64,000 nucleotides of DNA from an uncultured delta proteobacterium (lineage in GTDB: Bacteria > Myxococcota_A > Polyangia > Polyangiales > Polyangiaceae): the NCBI GenBank assembly GCA_903892415.1, contig CAITIQ010000063.1:1-64000 (forward strand). Direction: 5' to 3'. Shown piece by piece: positions 12,224 to 19,866 of this stretch; within the stretch, counting starts at the first letter, position 1; each line of letters begins with the position of its first letter. Position numbers and translations under genes: made by a program. Below the pieces are notes generated by a model. It was not told where the DNA came from. It saw nothing but the letters and a program-made list of their open reading frames with translations, and did not search any database.

Positions 12224-13147
12224 TCAGTGAACGTGCGCGTCTGCGAGCGGATCGAGCTCGGGCTCTTCACCGACACGAAAGCCGTTGGGCTTGAAGGTGT
12301 GAGCAGCCGCTGGGAACGTCCCCTCACTTACCTCGCGAACGTAGTCCCGGGTTGCGGCCACGATGGTGTCACCAACTTCAGCGAACTTCTTCGCGAACTT
12401 GGGTGACAAGCTTCGGTACATCCCGAGCAAGTCGTAACAGACCAGCACCTGACCATCACATTGAGCACCCGCTCCGATGCCAATGGTTGGAACGCCTACG
12501 CTCTGGGTGATTTGCGAGGCGAGGTCCGGCGGGATCGCCTCGAGCACGATGGCGTAGGCGCCAGCCTCTTCCATCGCCTTTGCGTCTCGAAGTACCCGCT
12601 CGGCGTCATCCTCACGCTTGCCTTGCACTTTGAAACCACCCATCGCGTGAACGCTCTGCGGCAAGAGACCGACGTGGCCCATCACCGGAATTCCTGCGCA
12701 CACGATGCGTCGCACGTGTTCGGCAAATTCCACGCCCCCTTCCAACTTCACGCTTTCAAACGCCCCTTCCTTCATCATCTTGCCGGCGTTTTCGAGCGCG
12801 GCGATGGGAGACGTTTGAAAGCTCATGAAGGGCATATCCCCAACCACATGCGCCCGCTCGGCTCCCCGGGCGACTGCACGTCCGTGGTAACAAATCTCGT
12901 CGACGGTGACGGGCAGGGTCGTCTTGTGCCCCTGCACCACCATCCCGAGCGAGTCCCCAACGAGCAGCAGGTCAGCGCCTCCTTCATCCAGCAGGCGCGC
13001 CATCGTGTAGTCGTAGGCCGTGATCATCGCGATGGCTGGCCCTGCGGCCGGTCCACCTGCTGGGCCCACGCGCTTGCGAGCGCGAATTTGCGGAACGGTA
13101 ACCTTTGAACGAGGCACACTCGTGCCGTCACGAACGGGTCCGTACAT
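12224..13147 (-). CDS. panB: 3-methyl-2-oxobutanoate hydroxymethyltransferase
   Basis: First committed enzyme of pantothenate synthesis: transfers a hydroxymethyl group from methylene-tetrahydrofolate to 2-oxoisovalerate to give ketopantoate. 307 residues from the ATG ending at 13147, chosen because GGAGG precedes it; a GTG 21 bases upstream is an alternative. Family motifs: AMITAYDYTMARLLDEGG, LLLVGDSLGMVVQGH (Mg-binding Asp), KLEGG, GHVGLLPQSVHAMGGFKVQG, the catalytic Glu region VLEAIP, and IGIGAG followed by GQVLVCYDLLG. Length is slightly above the usual 265-280 because of an N-terminal extension. No panC is adjacent in this window. Confidence 0.96.
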   Translation of the reverse strand: MYGPVRDGTSVPRSKVTVPQIRARKRVGPAGGPAAGPAIAMITAYDYTMARLLDEGGADLLLVGDSLGMVVQGHKTTLPVTVDEICYHGRAVARGAERAHVVGDMPFMSFQTSPIAALENAGKMMKEGAFESVKLEGGVEFAEHVRRIVCAGIPVMGHVGLLPQSVHAMGGFKVQGKREDDAERVLRDAKAMEEAGAYAIVLEAIPPDLASQITQSVGVPTIGIGAGAQCDGQVLVCYDLLGMYRSLSPKFAKKFAEVGDTIVAATRDYVREVSEGTFPAAAHTFKPNGFRVGEEPELDPLADAHVH

Positions 13148-13210
13148 TTTCCTCCGGGTCGCGGCCACGAGTGGTCCACGCCTTCCACCTTTATAGTGTC
13201 GCGCTAGCGC

Positions 13211-15187
13211 TCACACAACTGGGCTTTTGTCAGCTTGGCTTGCCGGCGGAGTGAAGGTGCGGACCGCGGACTCAACCAGCAGCAGCGCCAAAAGCAGAAA
13301 CGCTACAAAAGCTGAGATGTCGCGATTCCGGGCGCGCCCGCCAAGAGCCGCATCATTGGTGCCCTCAACCAGCGGACGGGCTCGGAAGTCGAGCTCCACG
13401 TCAGCGACCAGGGCGATTCTCTGGCTTGATTTGTCGGCCGTTACGAACGTGTAGCGTCCAATCAGCGCCGTTGGCAGCGCCGTTCCCGGCGCTGCGCGAG
13501 GCAACTCCGACTTCAGGCCCGTCGCGGTCGCTACGAGCTGGCCCGGACCATCCGAGGGGGCTTTGAAGGTGAGCAACTGGCCCACCGTCAGCACGCCCAT
13601 GCCGTGGCTTTCCTTCGCCGTCGCAACAAAACCATCGAGCAGCGATAGAAACGCGGGCCGGAGTGGGAGCTCGCTCTCCTCCAACCGGAAGCTCGTGGTG
13701 ACCACGGTCACGCCTCCGCGTCCGAGTGCTCGCCGCAATACGAGCGGCGCGCCGTCGCTCCACTCACAGAGCGTCTCGGCATCACGAAAGAGCGGTAGCT
13801 CGAGTCGGACGCGAGAAGTTGGACGCAGATCGTCGAGGCTCTGGGCGCTCTCGCCGAACACGCTGCAGCGGGCAACATTGGCTCCTTTGGGAGGCGCGTT
13901 GTCCAAACGAAGCACCCCGGGAACCAGAGCGCCGAAGGTCGCTGCAAGCGAGGCTGACTCAGCATCGCGGCTGAGCGTGACCAACAAGAAGCCTCCTGCT
14001 TCGACCCATTCGATCAGGGCTGCCCGGTCCTCTGGCGCGAGCCCCGCTGGATCATCGAGCACCAACCCTTTCAAGCTCGCCAGCTCTTCTTGCGAAGGGA
14101 TGGCACTGAGTGCGCGAATCGAAGCTCCCGAGTCGAGCGCCGCCAGCGCTTGTTCCACAGGGGATGGCCCGCCCGTTTCGATCTTCGAGCCTTCGGTGTC
14201 GACCATCACCCCGAGTCGGAACTCGTTGTTCTCGAACAGCACCGGGGCTGCGTCGTCTGCGCCAATGATGTCGGTGGGAACGAGGCGGACGTCGAGCTCA
14301 GTCGAAATCTGAGCGGACGGTAGTTTGAGCGATACGGTGTTGCCGTCTTTGGGTAAGGGCGCTCGTGCGACCACGGCGTCGGGCTTGCCCGCCTCGTGAA
14401 CGACGACCTCACGTTGTTGCTCCGAGCTACCAACACAGCGTGTGTTCACCTCGACAGCCGCGCCGTGCTGCTCCGCCGAAATCAAAGCGCAGTCGTAGCT
14501 TGCTTCATCCGCCCGCAGCTCCGGGACTGGGTACCAAAGGACGGCTCCTTCGCTCGCGAGTCGATCACTGCTCGTTCCATCCGCGAGATCCGAGAGCAAC
14601 ACGATGCGCTTGTCAGCCTGGGGTTGCCGCTCGAGCAAAGCGCGCGCCGATTCGAGCGCAAAGCTCAGGTCGGTGGCGCGGTCCGAAGGCTCGAGCGCTG
14701 CAAGCGCGCTGGCGGCGCTGGCCTTGTCGAGCGTGGGCGCAAGCTCCACGCGCACCGGCCGGCCAGCGAGCACGATCGCGAAGGAGTCTCCTTCCGTACT
14801 CGCATCCACAAGCTCGAGTGCGGCCTTGCGAGCTGCTTCCAAACGCGTCTCACCCCCGGGCATGGGAGCACGCATCGAAAGCGAATCATCGATCACGAAC
14901 ACGAGCGCGATCGACGCGCCGTCCTTGCGATTGAGCGCCAAGTGGGAGCATTGAACAAAGGGCGTTGCGCCCAGCATCACCAGCGCAGCAATCGCGAGCA
15001 CCCTCAACGACAAGAGCAACCTGTCTTCGAGCGCGCTGCGTTTGCGCGCCTCCGGCAGACTTGCAGCGAGCAGCTTGGCCGTCGGCAGGACAACTTCGCG
15101 CGCGCGCTGACGTCGCAGCAAATGCGCGAACAGTGGTATTGCCGCTAGAACGAGCGCGAACAGCGCAAAGGACGAGAGAAAGCTCAT
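13211..15187 (-). CDS. BatA-like membrane protein with von Willebrand A domain
   Basis: Membrane protein of 658 residues. It has the N-terminal BatA-type double-helix segment (helices about 5-22 and 58-75), a vWA domain starting near residue 92 with a complete MIDAS DxSxS motif (D100, S102, S104), a long beta-rich region with a glutamine-amidotransferase-like fold expected from homologues (LKGLVLDDPAGL, GGFLLVTLSR), and a C-terminal transmembrane helix. The start overlaps the stop of the upstream DUF58 gene by 4 bases, so the two are translationally coupled. In the well-known moxR-DUF58-bat clusters such proteins work with a MoxR AAA ATPase; none is encoded next to them here. Precise role unknown. 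Confidence 0.85.
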   Translation of the reverse strand: MSFLSSFALFALVLAAIPLFAHLLRRQRAREVVLPTAKLLAASLPEARKRSALEDRLLLSLRVLAIAALVMLGATPFVQCSHLALNRKDGASIALVFVIDDSLSMRAPMPGGETRLEAARKAALELVDASTEGDSFAIVLAGRPVRVELAPTLDKASAASALAALEPSDRATDLSFALESARALLERQPQADKRIVLLSDLADGTSSDRLASEGAVLWYPVPELRADEASYDCALISAEQHGAAVEVNTRCVGSSEQQREVVVHEAGKPDAVVARAPLPKDGNTVSLKLPSAQISTELDVRLVPTDIIGADDAAPVLFENNEFRLGVMVDTEGSKIETGGPSPVEQALAALDSGASIRALSAIPSQEELASLKGLVLDDPAGLAPEDRAALIEWVEAGGFLLVTLSRDAESASLAATFGALVPGVLRLDNAPPKGANVARCSVFGESAQSLDDLRPTSRVRLELPLFRDAETLCEWSDGAPLVLRRALGRGGVTVVTTSFRLEESELPLRPAFLSLLDGFVATAKESHGMGVLTVGQLLTFKAPSDGPGQLVATATGLKSELPRAAPGTALPTALIGRYTFVTADKSSQRIALVADVELDFRARPLVEGTNDAALGGRARNRDISAFVAFLLLALLLVESAVRTFTPPASQADKSPVV

Positions 15188-16143
15188 TGCCTCCGCTCCA
15201 CGAGAGAGGCCTCGCTCAGGCCTCGAACACGATGCAACAACTGAACAGTGACCTGCACCGGGTCATCGCTGGTGAGCGCGCGAGTTATGGTCCCACCTGT
15301 GCGTGAAAGCGCGTCTCTCCAGCGGGTCTCGAGCGCGGCGAGCTCTTTGAGATAGAGCTCCCTGGCCGCGACCGGGTTGGCTTCCACGACGAAGTTTCCC
15401 TCCAAGCTAGTCCAGCGCGCCTGTTCTTTGAACGGCAGGGTTGCTTCCTCCGGAGAGAGCACCCGCACAACATGAACTCGACGATTCCGGGTCGCCAACT
15501 CCGTCACGCGTTGCAACCCTTTCTCCGGCAAGTCGACCAGATCGCTGAGGAGCACGATGGTTGAGCCTCGTCGCGCTTTGTCGTGAAGCGGCGCGAGAGC
15601 ATGCTCGAAATCAGCGCCGCGGTCCGACCAGTCTCCTGCGGGAGTCAGCTGCGAAAGGGCATCGCTGATGCGATGAAACATCTCTCGAGCTCCTGAGGCT
15701 TGGAGCAAGGTCGGGGCTTTGCCTCCGATGATCAGCAAGCCGACCGGATCACCGCCTTGCAATGCCACGCGGCAAAGCACCGCGGCGAGCAGCGCTGCAA
15801 ACGGGTACTTCGACGCGGGGCCGCCACCACGAAAGCTCATCGACAGCGTGGCATCGACCACGAGCCATAAAGCCCGGTCGGTCTCGGTCTCGAACTCGCG
15901 CAGCATCAGTTTGTCGTGTCGGAGCAGCGCTCGTTTATCCACGAAGCGTAGGTCGTCGCCGCGTACGTACGGGCGCTGGCCCGCAAATTCTACGCCGCTG
16001 CCCTTCAACACGCTGCGGTGCATACCCGCATAAAGGCCCTCAGCGATGGTCGCTGCCCGCAACCGCAGCGGCAGGATGCTGCCCCAGTCCACGGCGTAGG
16101 GATCGAACGGCCCCTTCCTTGATGCCACGGCTTTCTGTAGCAC
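15184..16143 (-). CDS. DUF58 domain protein
   Basis: Cytoplasmic DUF58 protein of 319 residues. The signature GSGVEFAGQRPYVRGDDLRF is the conserved RxYxxGDDxRxIxW-type motif (final residues FVDKRA), followed by a vWA-like fold starting at LWLVVDATLSM. The C-terminal half continues the vWA domain (STIVLLSDLVDL). DUF58 proteins are partners of MoxR ATPases and membrane vWA proteins; the 4-base overlap with the BatA-like gene downstream supports a common complex. It is the first gene of the pair, transcribed from the 100-base divergent region that holds two adjacent inverted repeats. Confidence 0.88.
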   Translation of the reverse strand: MLQKAVASRKGPFDPYAVDWGSILPLRLRAATIAEGLYAGMHRSVLKGSGVEFAGQRPYVRGDDLRFVDKRALLRHDKLMLREFETETDRALWLVVDATLSMSFRGGGPASKYPFAALLAAVLCRVALQGGDPVGLLIIGGKAPTLLQASGAREMFHRISDALSQLTPAGDWSDRGADFEHALAPLHDKARRGSTIVLLSDLVDLPEKGLQRVTELATRNRRVHVVRVLSPEEATLPFKEQARWTSLEGNFVVEANPVAARELYLKELAALETRWRDALSRTGGTITRALTSDDPVQVTVQLLHRVRGLSEASLVERRQ

Positions 16144-16155
16144 GGTGGGCCGCTA

Positions 16156-16185
16156 AGCAATCGTCGATTGCTAGCTTCGCGAAGC
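16156..16185. promoter_or_regulatory. Two adjacent inverted repeats in a divergent intergenic region
   Basis: AGCAATC-GTC-GATTGCT (perfect 7-bp arms, 16156-16172) is followed one base later by the 12-bp perfect palindrome GCTTCGCGAAGC (16174-16185). They lie in the 100 bases between the divergent DUF58 gene and the membrane protein gene, where promoters for both are expected. Operator function is inferred from position only. Confidence 0.4.
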
Positions 16186-16243
16186 TTCGCTTGAATGGGC
16201 GGGTGCAACGTTCCGAAGAGGTCGTGCTCCTCCCGGACCGCGA

Positions 16244-16783
16244 GTGGGTTACCGAGCTTTGGCGCGTCAACCAAGGCCGCAAGCTTGGCGCGCCATCGTT
16301 CGACGCGCGCTGATCTTTCTGTTCGCGATCGGGCTTGCGGTCTCTTGCTCCGTGACGCGAGAGCCGCGACTCGAACACGTCTTGCTTTCGGCCGCGGCGT
16401 GGGCGTTCGTGCCGATCATTCAGCTCGCGTCCACTTGCGTCGTGGGCTTGGTGCTGCGACGGCGTGACTTGGCCACGCTTTGCGATCTCAGCTTCGCGGG
16501 CAATGCACCTCACGTGGTGAGCGCCACGCTGATTGCCTTGCTCTCGTGTTTCGAGTTGGATGGCGCGCTGCTTCGCTATGGGCCCGTCGTTGGCTTCGCC
16601 ATGCTTGGACAGCTGTACGGCGGCTTGCTCGCTTGGGCCTTTGCTCGCGAGGTGCTGAAGCTGACCCCCGCGAGAGCGCTTTTGGCTTTGCTCGCCGAAT
16701 GGACCTTACGACTGCTGCTGCTGATTGGTTGGTACGGGCTGATGAACAACCTCTTGCCGCAGGCGCTGGGGATTCGCTCATGA
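16244..16783 (+). CDS. Small polytopic membrane protein
   Basis: Unrecognised inner-membrane protein of 179 residues with four or five hydrophobic segments (for example ALIFLFAIGLAVSC, AFVPIIQLASTCVVGLVL, FAMLGQLYGGLLAWAFA, LLLLIGWYGLMNN). The GTG start at 16244 is a guess; the next possible starts lie inside the first helix. Its stop overlaps the start of the PHP gene (ATGA, 16780-16783), so the two are translationally coupled and probably act together at the membrane. Confidence 0.6.
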   Translation: MGYRALARQPRPQAWRAIVRRALIFLFAIGLAVSCSVTREPRLEHVLLSAAAWAFVPIIQLASTCVVGLVLRRRDLATLCDLSFAGNAPHVVSATLIALLSCFELDGALLRYGPVVGFAMLGQLYGGLLAWAFAREVLKLTPARALLALLAEWTLRLLLLIGWYGLMNNLLPQALGIRS

Positions 16784-17658
16784 GCCGAGTCAGAGGCCTT
16801 GCTTGGCTTGTGCTGCCGCTGTTGCTCGGAGGCCTATCGTGGTCCCGCGAGCGCCCAGTCCGACAGAGGACAACGCACGATGGTCTGCTGCTCGTGGAGG
16901 GGGACTTCCACGTGCACACGCGCTTCTCCGATGGCATCGTATCTCCGGCTGACGTGGTGCTGCTTGCAGAGGACCGTCAGCTCGATGTGGTCGCAGTGAC
17001 CGAGCATAACGTCACCTTTCCAGCGAAGATCGCCCGCTTGTTCGCCGAACTGACGCACTCGCGAGTGTTGGTGCTGGTCGGTGAAGAGGTTACCTCGCGA
17101 GATGCACACCTGCTCGCGCTGGGCATCGAGGAAACGGTCGATCCGCGACAGTCGGTGCGTGCAGTTGCGACTGAGGTTCACGCACAGGGCGGGTTGATCG
17201 CCGCGGCCCACCCGGTGAAGAGGTACTGGCCGGCGCTCGAGCCGGCTTGTGATCAACTCGATGCGGTGGAGCGCATCCACCCACTGGCCTTTCGTGAACC
17301 GCAGGCTTGGGGGGCGTGGAGCGAGGTGGTCGAGTTTCAGCGACGCTGTGGGAACCCGCCCTCCCTCGGGAACTCCGACTTTCATTTCGGACCGGACTTC
17401 GCACAGCCGCGCACGTATCTCTTCGTCGAGAGCCTGACGCGCGAGGGCGTTCTCGATTCGATTCGATCGGGGCGCACAGTGGTAAGAGACCCCGATGGAA
17501 GCCTGTTCGGCGACGAGCCTTGGGTGCGCGCAGTGGCGGTCGCTCCCGAGCCACCTGCGCGCGCTCCGCGGAGTTGGGCGAGGCGGATCGTCGGGGTCGT
17601 CGCGCTCTTGCTGTTCGTGGGGCTGTTTGCGACCCGCTCGCGCAAACGCGCTACTTGA
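16780..17658 (+). CDS. PHP-domain metal-dependent phosphoesterase, membrane-anchored
   Basis: Probable metal-dependent phosphoesterase of the PHP family, 292 residues. An N-terminal hydrophobic segment (LAWLVLPLLLGGLSW) and a C-terminal helix (VGVVALLLFVGLFA) with a basic tail suggest membrane attachment with the catalytic domain outside the cytoplasm. Metal-site motifs are intact: DFHVHTRFSDG, TEHNV, GEEVTS, AAHPVKR and GNSDFH. Substrate unknown. Its 3' end overlaps the convergent kinase gene by 8 bases. Translation is coupled to the membrane protein upstream. Confidence 0.82.
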   Translation: MSRVRGLAWLVLPLLLGGLSWSRERPVRQRTTHDGLLLVEGDFHVHTRFSDGIVSPADVVLLAEDRQLDVVAVTEHNVTFPAKIARLFAELTHSRVLVLVGEEVTSRDAHLLALGIEETVDPRQSVRAVATEVHAQGGLIAAAHPVKRYWPALEPACDQLDAVERIHPLAFREPQAWGAWSEVVEFQRRCGNPPSLGNSDFHFGPDFAQPRTYLFVESLTREGVLDSIRSGRTVVRDPDGSLFGDEPWVRAVAVAPEPPARAPRSWARRIVGVVALLLFVGLFATRSRKRAT

Positions 17659-18817
17659 GGGCCAGCAATACCCCGAGCACGATGCAAGTAACGATGGCTG
17701 CTGCCGCCACGAGCTTCCATCGTTGCTCCAAGGCTCCCGGCTCGGTACCTGGGTTGGTTGGAGGCGGCGCAAGTTCAGTCGGCCGATCGCCCTCGGCTGC
17801 CAGCCGCGCCTTGGCGTCGGCCAGGGCCTCGGCGGCGCGCAGCGCTTCTGTGGCGCTGCGGATCTGCGAGCGGCGCAGGCTCAACTCGGTATCGCTCTCG
17901 TGAAGATCACTTCGCGGTGTCGGCTGCACGCTGATGACGCGTCTTTCGCTGGCTGCCTCAATCGCAGCTCGCAGCTCTCTCACCGAGGTGTAACGGTTCT
18001 CCGACGACTTCTCCAAACAGCGCAAAAGCACCGTCTCCAAGACTGACGGAATGGCGCGATCTTTGGCGCGGACGCGAGGTGGTTCGAGTGGTTGGCTGAG
18101 CACCGCGGTCATGGTCGCGAGCGGCGTCTTCCCGCGAAAGGGCACGCTGCCCGTGAGCATCTCGTAGAGGATGACGCCGCAGGCGTACACGTCACTGCGC
18201 ACGTCGGCTTCATCCCCGCGGGCTTGTTCAGGCGCCATGTACTCCGGCGTGCCGAAGATCATGTCGCGCTCGGTCAGGCCGGTGCTGAGGTGTCCGCCGT
18301 GAACGACCTTGGCCAGGCCAAAGTCGAGAATCCTCGCCGTTTCTCTCCCGTTCGCGGCCGTCTCGACCATCCCGTTTCCGGGCTTCAGGTCGCGGTGCAC
18401 GACGCCTGCCTGATGCGCGGTTTCGAGTCCGAGACAGAGCTGGGTGGCGATCTCGAGGGCTGCTTCGATCTCGACTGGGCCTTGGTGCAGTCGGTGTTCC
18501 AGCGACTCTCCGCGCACCAGCTCGAGCACGATCACGAGCAGTCCGTCGTACTCGATGAAGTCCAAGAAGCGGACGATGTGCTCTCCGCCGATCTGTCGAA
18601 GGATCGCCGCTTCGCGTTTGTAGCGAGCGAAGATTTGCCTGGTGTGGCAGTGCTCCCGATGAATCACTTTGAGCGCGACTTCCTCGCTGCTCTCCGCATC
18701 GAGCGCCCTGTACACGACCCCCGATGCGCCGCGCCCCAACACGGTCTTGAGCTCATAGCGCGACGCGACCAACGCACCGAGCTGCAAAGGATCTGCAGGC
18801 AATGAAGCGAGGCTCAC
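17651..18817 (-). CDS. Ser/Thr protein kinase, C-terminal membrane anchor
   Basis: Hanks-type protein kinase of 388 residues. Motifs: glycine loop GRGASGVV (28-35), catalytic Lys K50, catalytic loop HRDLKPGN (141-148), DFG at 165-167, activation segment with GTPEYMAPEQ. All are intact, so it should be active. A charged, coiled-coil-prone juxtamembrane region (about 305-345) leads to a single C-terminal transmembrane helix (LVAAAAIVTCIVLGVLLAL) with only one Lys after it, so the kinase is cytoplasmic and tail-anchored without an external sensor domain. The GTG start overlaps the stop of the LysM gene (GTGA), placing it last in the FlhG-like/LysM/kinase operon. Confidence 0.93.
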   Translation of the reverse strand: MSLASLPADPLQLGALVASRYELKTVLGRGASGVVYRALDAESSEEVALKVIHREHCHTRQIFARYKREAAILRQIGGEHIVRFLDFIEYDGLLVIVLELVRGESLEHRLHQGPVEIEAALEIATQLCLGLETAHQAGVVHRDLKPGNGMVETAANGRETARILDFGLAKVVHGGHLSTGLTERDMIFGTPEYMAPEQARGDEADVRSDVYACGVILYEMLTGSVPFRGKTPLATMTAVLSQPLEPPRVRAKDRAIPSVLETVLLRCLEKSSENRYTSVRELRAAIEAASERRVISVQPTPRSDLHESDTELSLRRSQIRSATEALRAAEALADAKARLAAEGDRPTELAPPPTNPGTEPGALEQRWKLVAAAAIVTCIVLGVLLALK

Positions 18818-19827
18818 GGCGTTGGGTCTCGCGGGGTTGGAGCTGGCGGTGTCCTCGGTTTGGCACTCGCGGGAGGGGGGACCTTGGCAGCGGACGCAGA
18901 GCTGGATGCCTCAGGCTTGGGCGCTGGCGAGTTCGCACAAGCGGTCAGCACTTTGGGACTCACCCAGACTGGATCGAGCACGACCTCGACAGCGTGTCTG
19001 CGCCACTCGACGCAGGTTTCACTTGCGAGCGTGCTCTCTCCAAGCGCGACATACGACTTGACCAACTCAAACAGCACCGCGGCCGTGACCTCGTCGGACA
19101 TGTCCTCGGTGAAGCCGAGCTGGTTCGCCAAGGCGACGGCCTCGACGTATTGGCCCTGCCGTACTGCAAGCTTGAGGCGCGGTAGTTCACGCTGAGCGCG
19201 CTCCTCGTGGTCCCGACCTTCCCCGCGCGTCTCACCGAGCACCCGCTGAACAGCGTCGAAGGCGGCTTCGCGCCCTTCGTCGGTCAGCGCCAAATCGGTC
19301 ACCGGCACGAGCACTACATCCCCCGGCTCGAGCGCTGCTCCGCGCAAATCATTGAAGCGGTCGATCACGTATGAATGGTCCCGCTTACCCAGGAAGCGAT
19401 ACGCGATACTCGCGGTGCTATCTCCTCGGGCCGCGACATAGCGAAGCGGGTAGGGGACCACGATCTCTTGGCCGGGCTTCGGTGGAATCCACGGCATCGT
19501 TTCGTTGGACAGCGCCAAAGCCTCCGCGCGTGCGGCGTTGCCCAGCAGTGATTCGGCCAGACCAGCCCAGGAATCGGTCTTTCCCGCGCGCACGAAGCTG
19601 ACCGCGGGCACCTCGATACGCATGCCGGGCAGCAGCGGAACTTGGTTCTCAAAGCCGTTGGCAGCGACGATCACCTTCTCCAGCTCGACCTTGCCGTAGA
19701 AGCGCTCGGACAAAGAAGCGAGGGTATCACCTGGTTCTGCCGTGTACGGGAAGGCCACTGCTTGCTTCTCGTGTAGCGAACACAAGAACCAAGCGAGGCA
19801 AGGAGCGAGCAACCGATACCGACGCAT
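18814..19827 (-). CDS. LysM-repeat envelope protein
   Basis: Exported protein of 337 residues. An N-terminal signal (LLAPCLAWFLCSL) is followed by three LysM-like modules: YTAEPGDTLASLSERFYG (from about residue 28), FVRAGKTDSWAGLAESLLG, and YVAARGDSTASIAYRFLG, each ending in a PG..I.VP-type strand. LysM modules bind peptidoglycan. The C-terminal half is helical and TPR-like, ending in a Pro/Ala/Ser-rich tail. It is the middle gene of a minus-strand operon: 39 bases after the FlhG-like fusion gene and overlapping the kinase start, so a cell-wall input to that signalling pair is plausible but inferred. Confidence 0.82.
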   Translation of the reverse strand: MRRYRLLAPCLAWFLCSLHEKQAVAFPYTAEPGDTLASLSERFYGKVELEKVIVAANGFENQVPLLPGMRIEVPAVSFVRAGKTDSWAGLAESLLGNAARAEALALSNETMPWIPPKPGQEIVVPYPLRYVAARGDSTASIAYRFLGKRDHSYVIDRFNDLRGAALEPGDVVLVPVTDLALTDEGREAAFDAVQRVLGETRGEGRDHEERAQRELPRLKLAVRQGQYVEAVALANQLGFTEDMSDEVTAAVLFELVKSYVALGESTLASETCVEWRRHAVEVVLDPVWVSPKVLTACANSPAPKPEASSSASAAKVPPPASAKPRTPPAPTPRDPTP

Positions 19828-19866
19828 CGTGGGTCAGATTACGCGGCCCGGGCGCCCGCTACAGCG

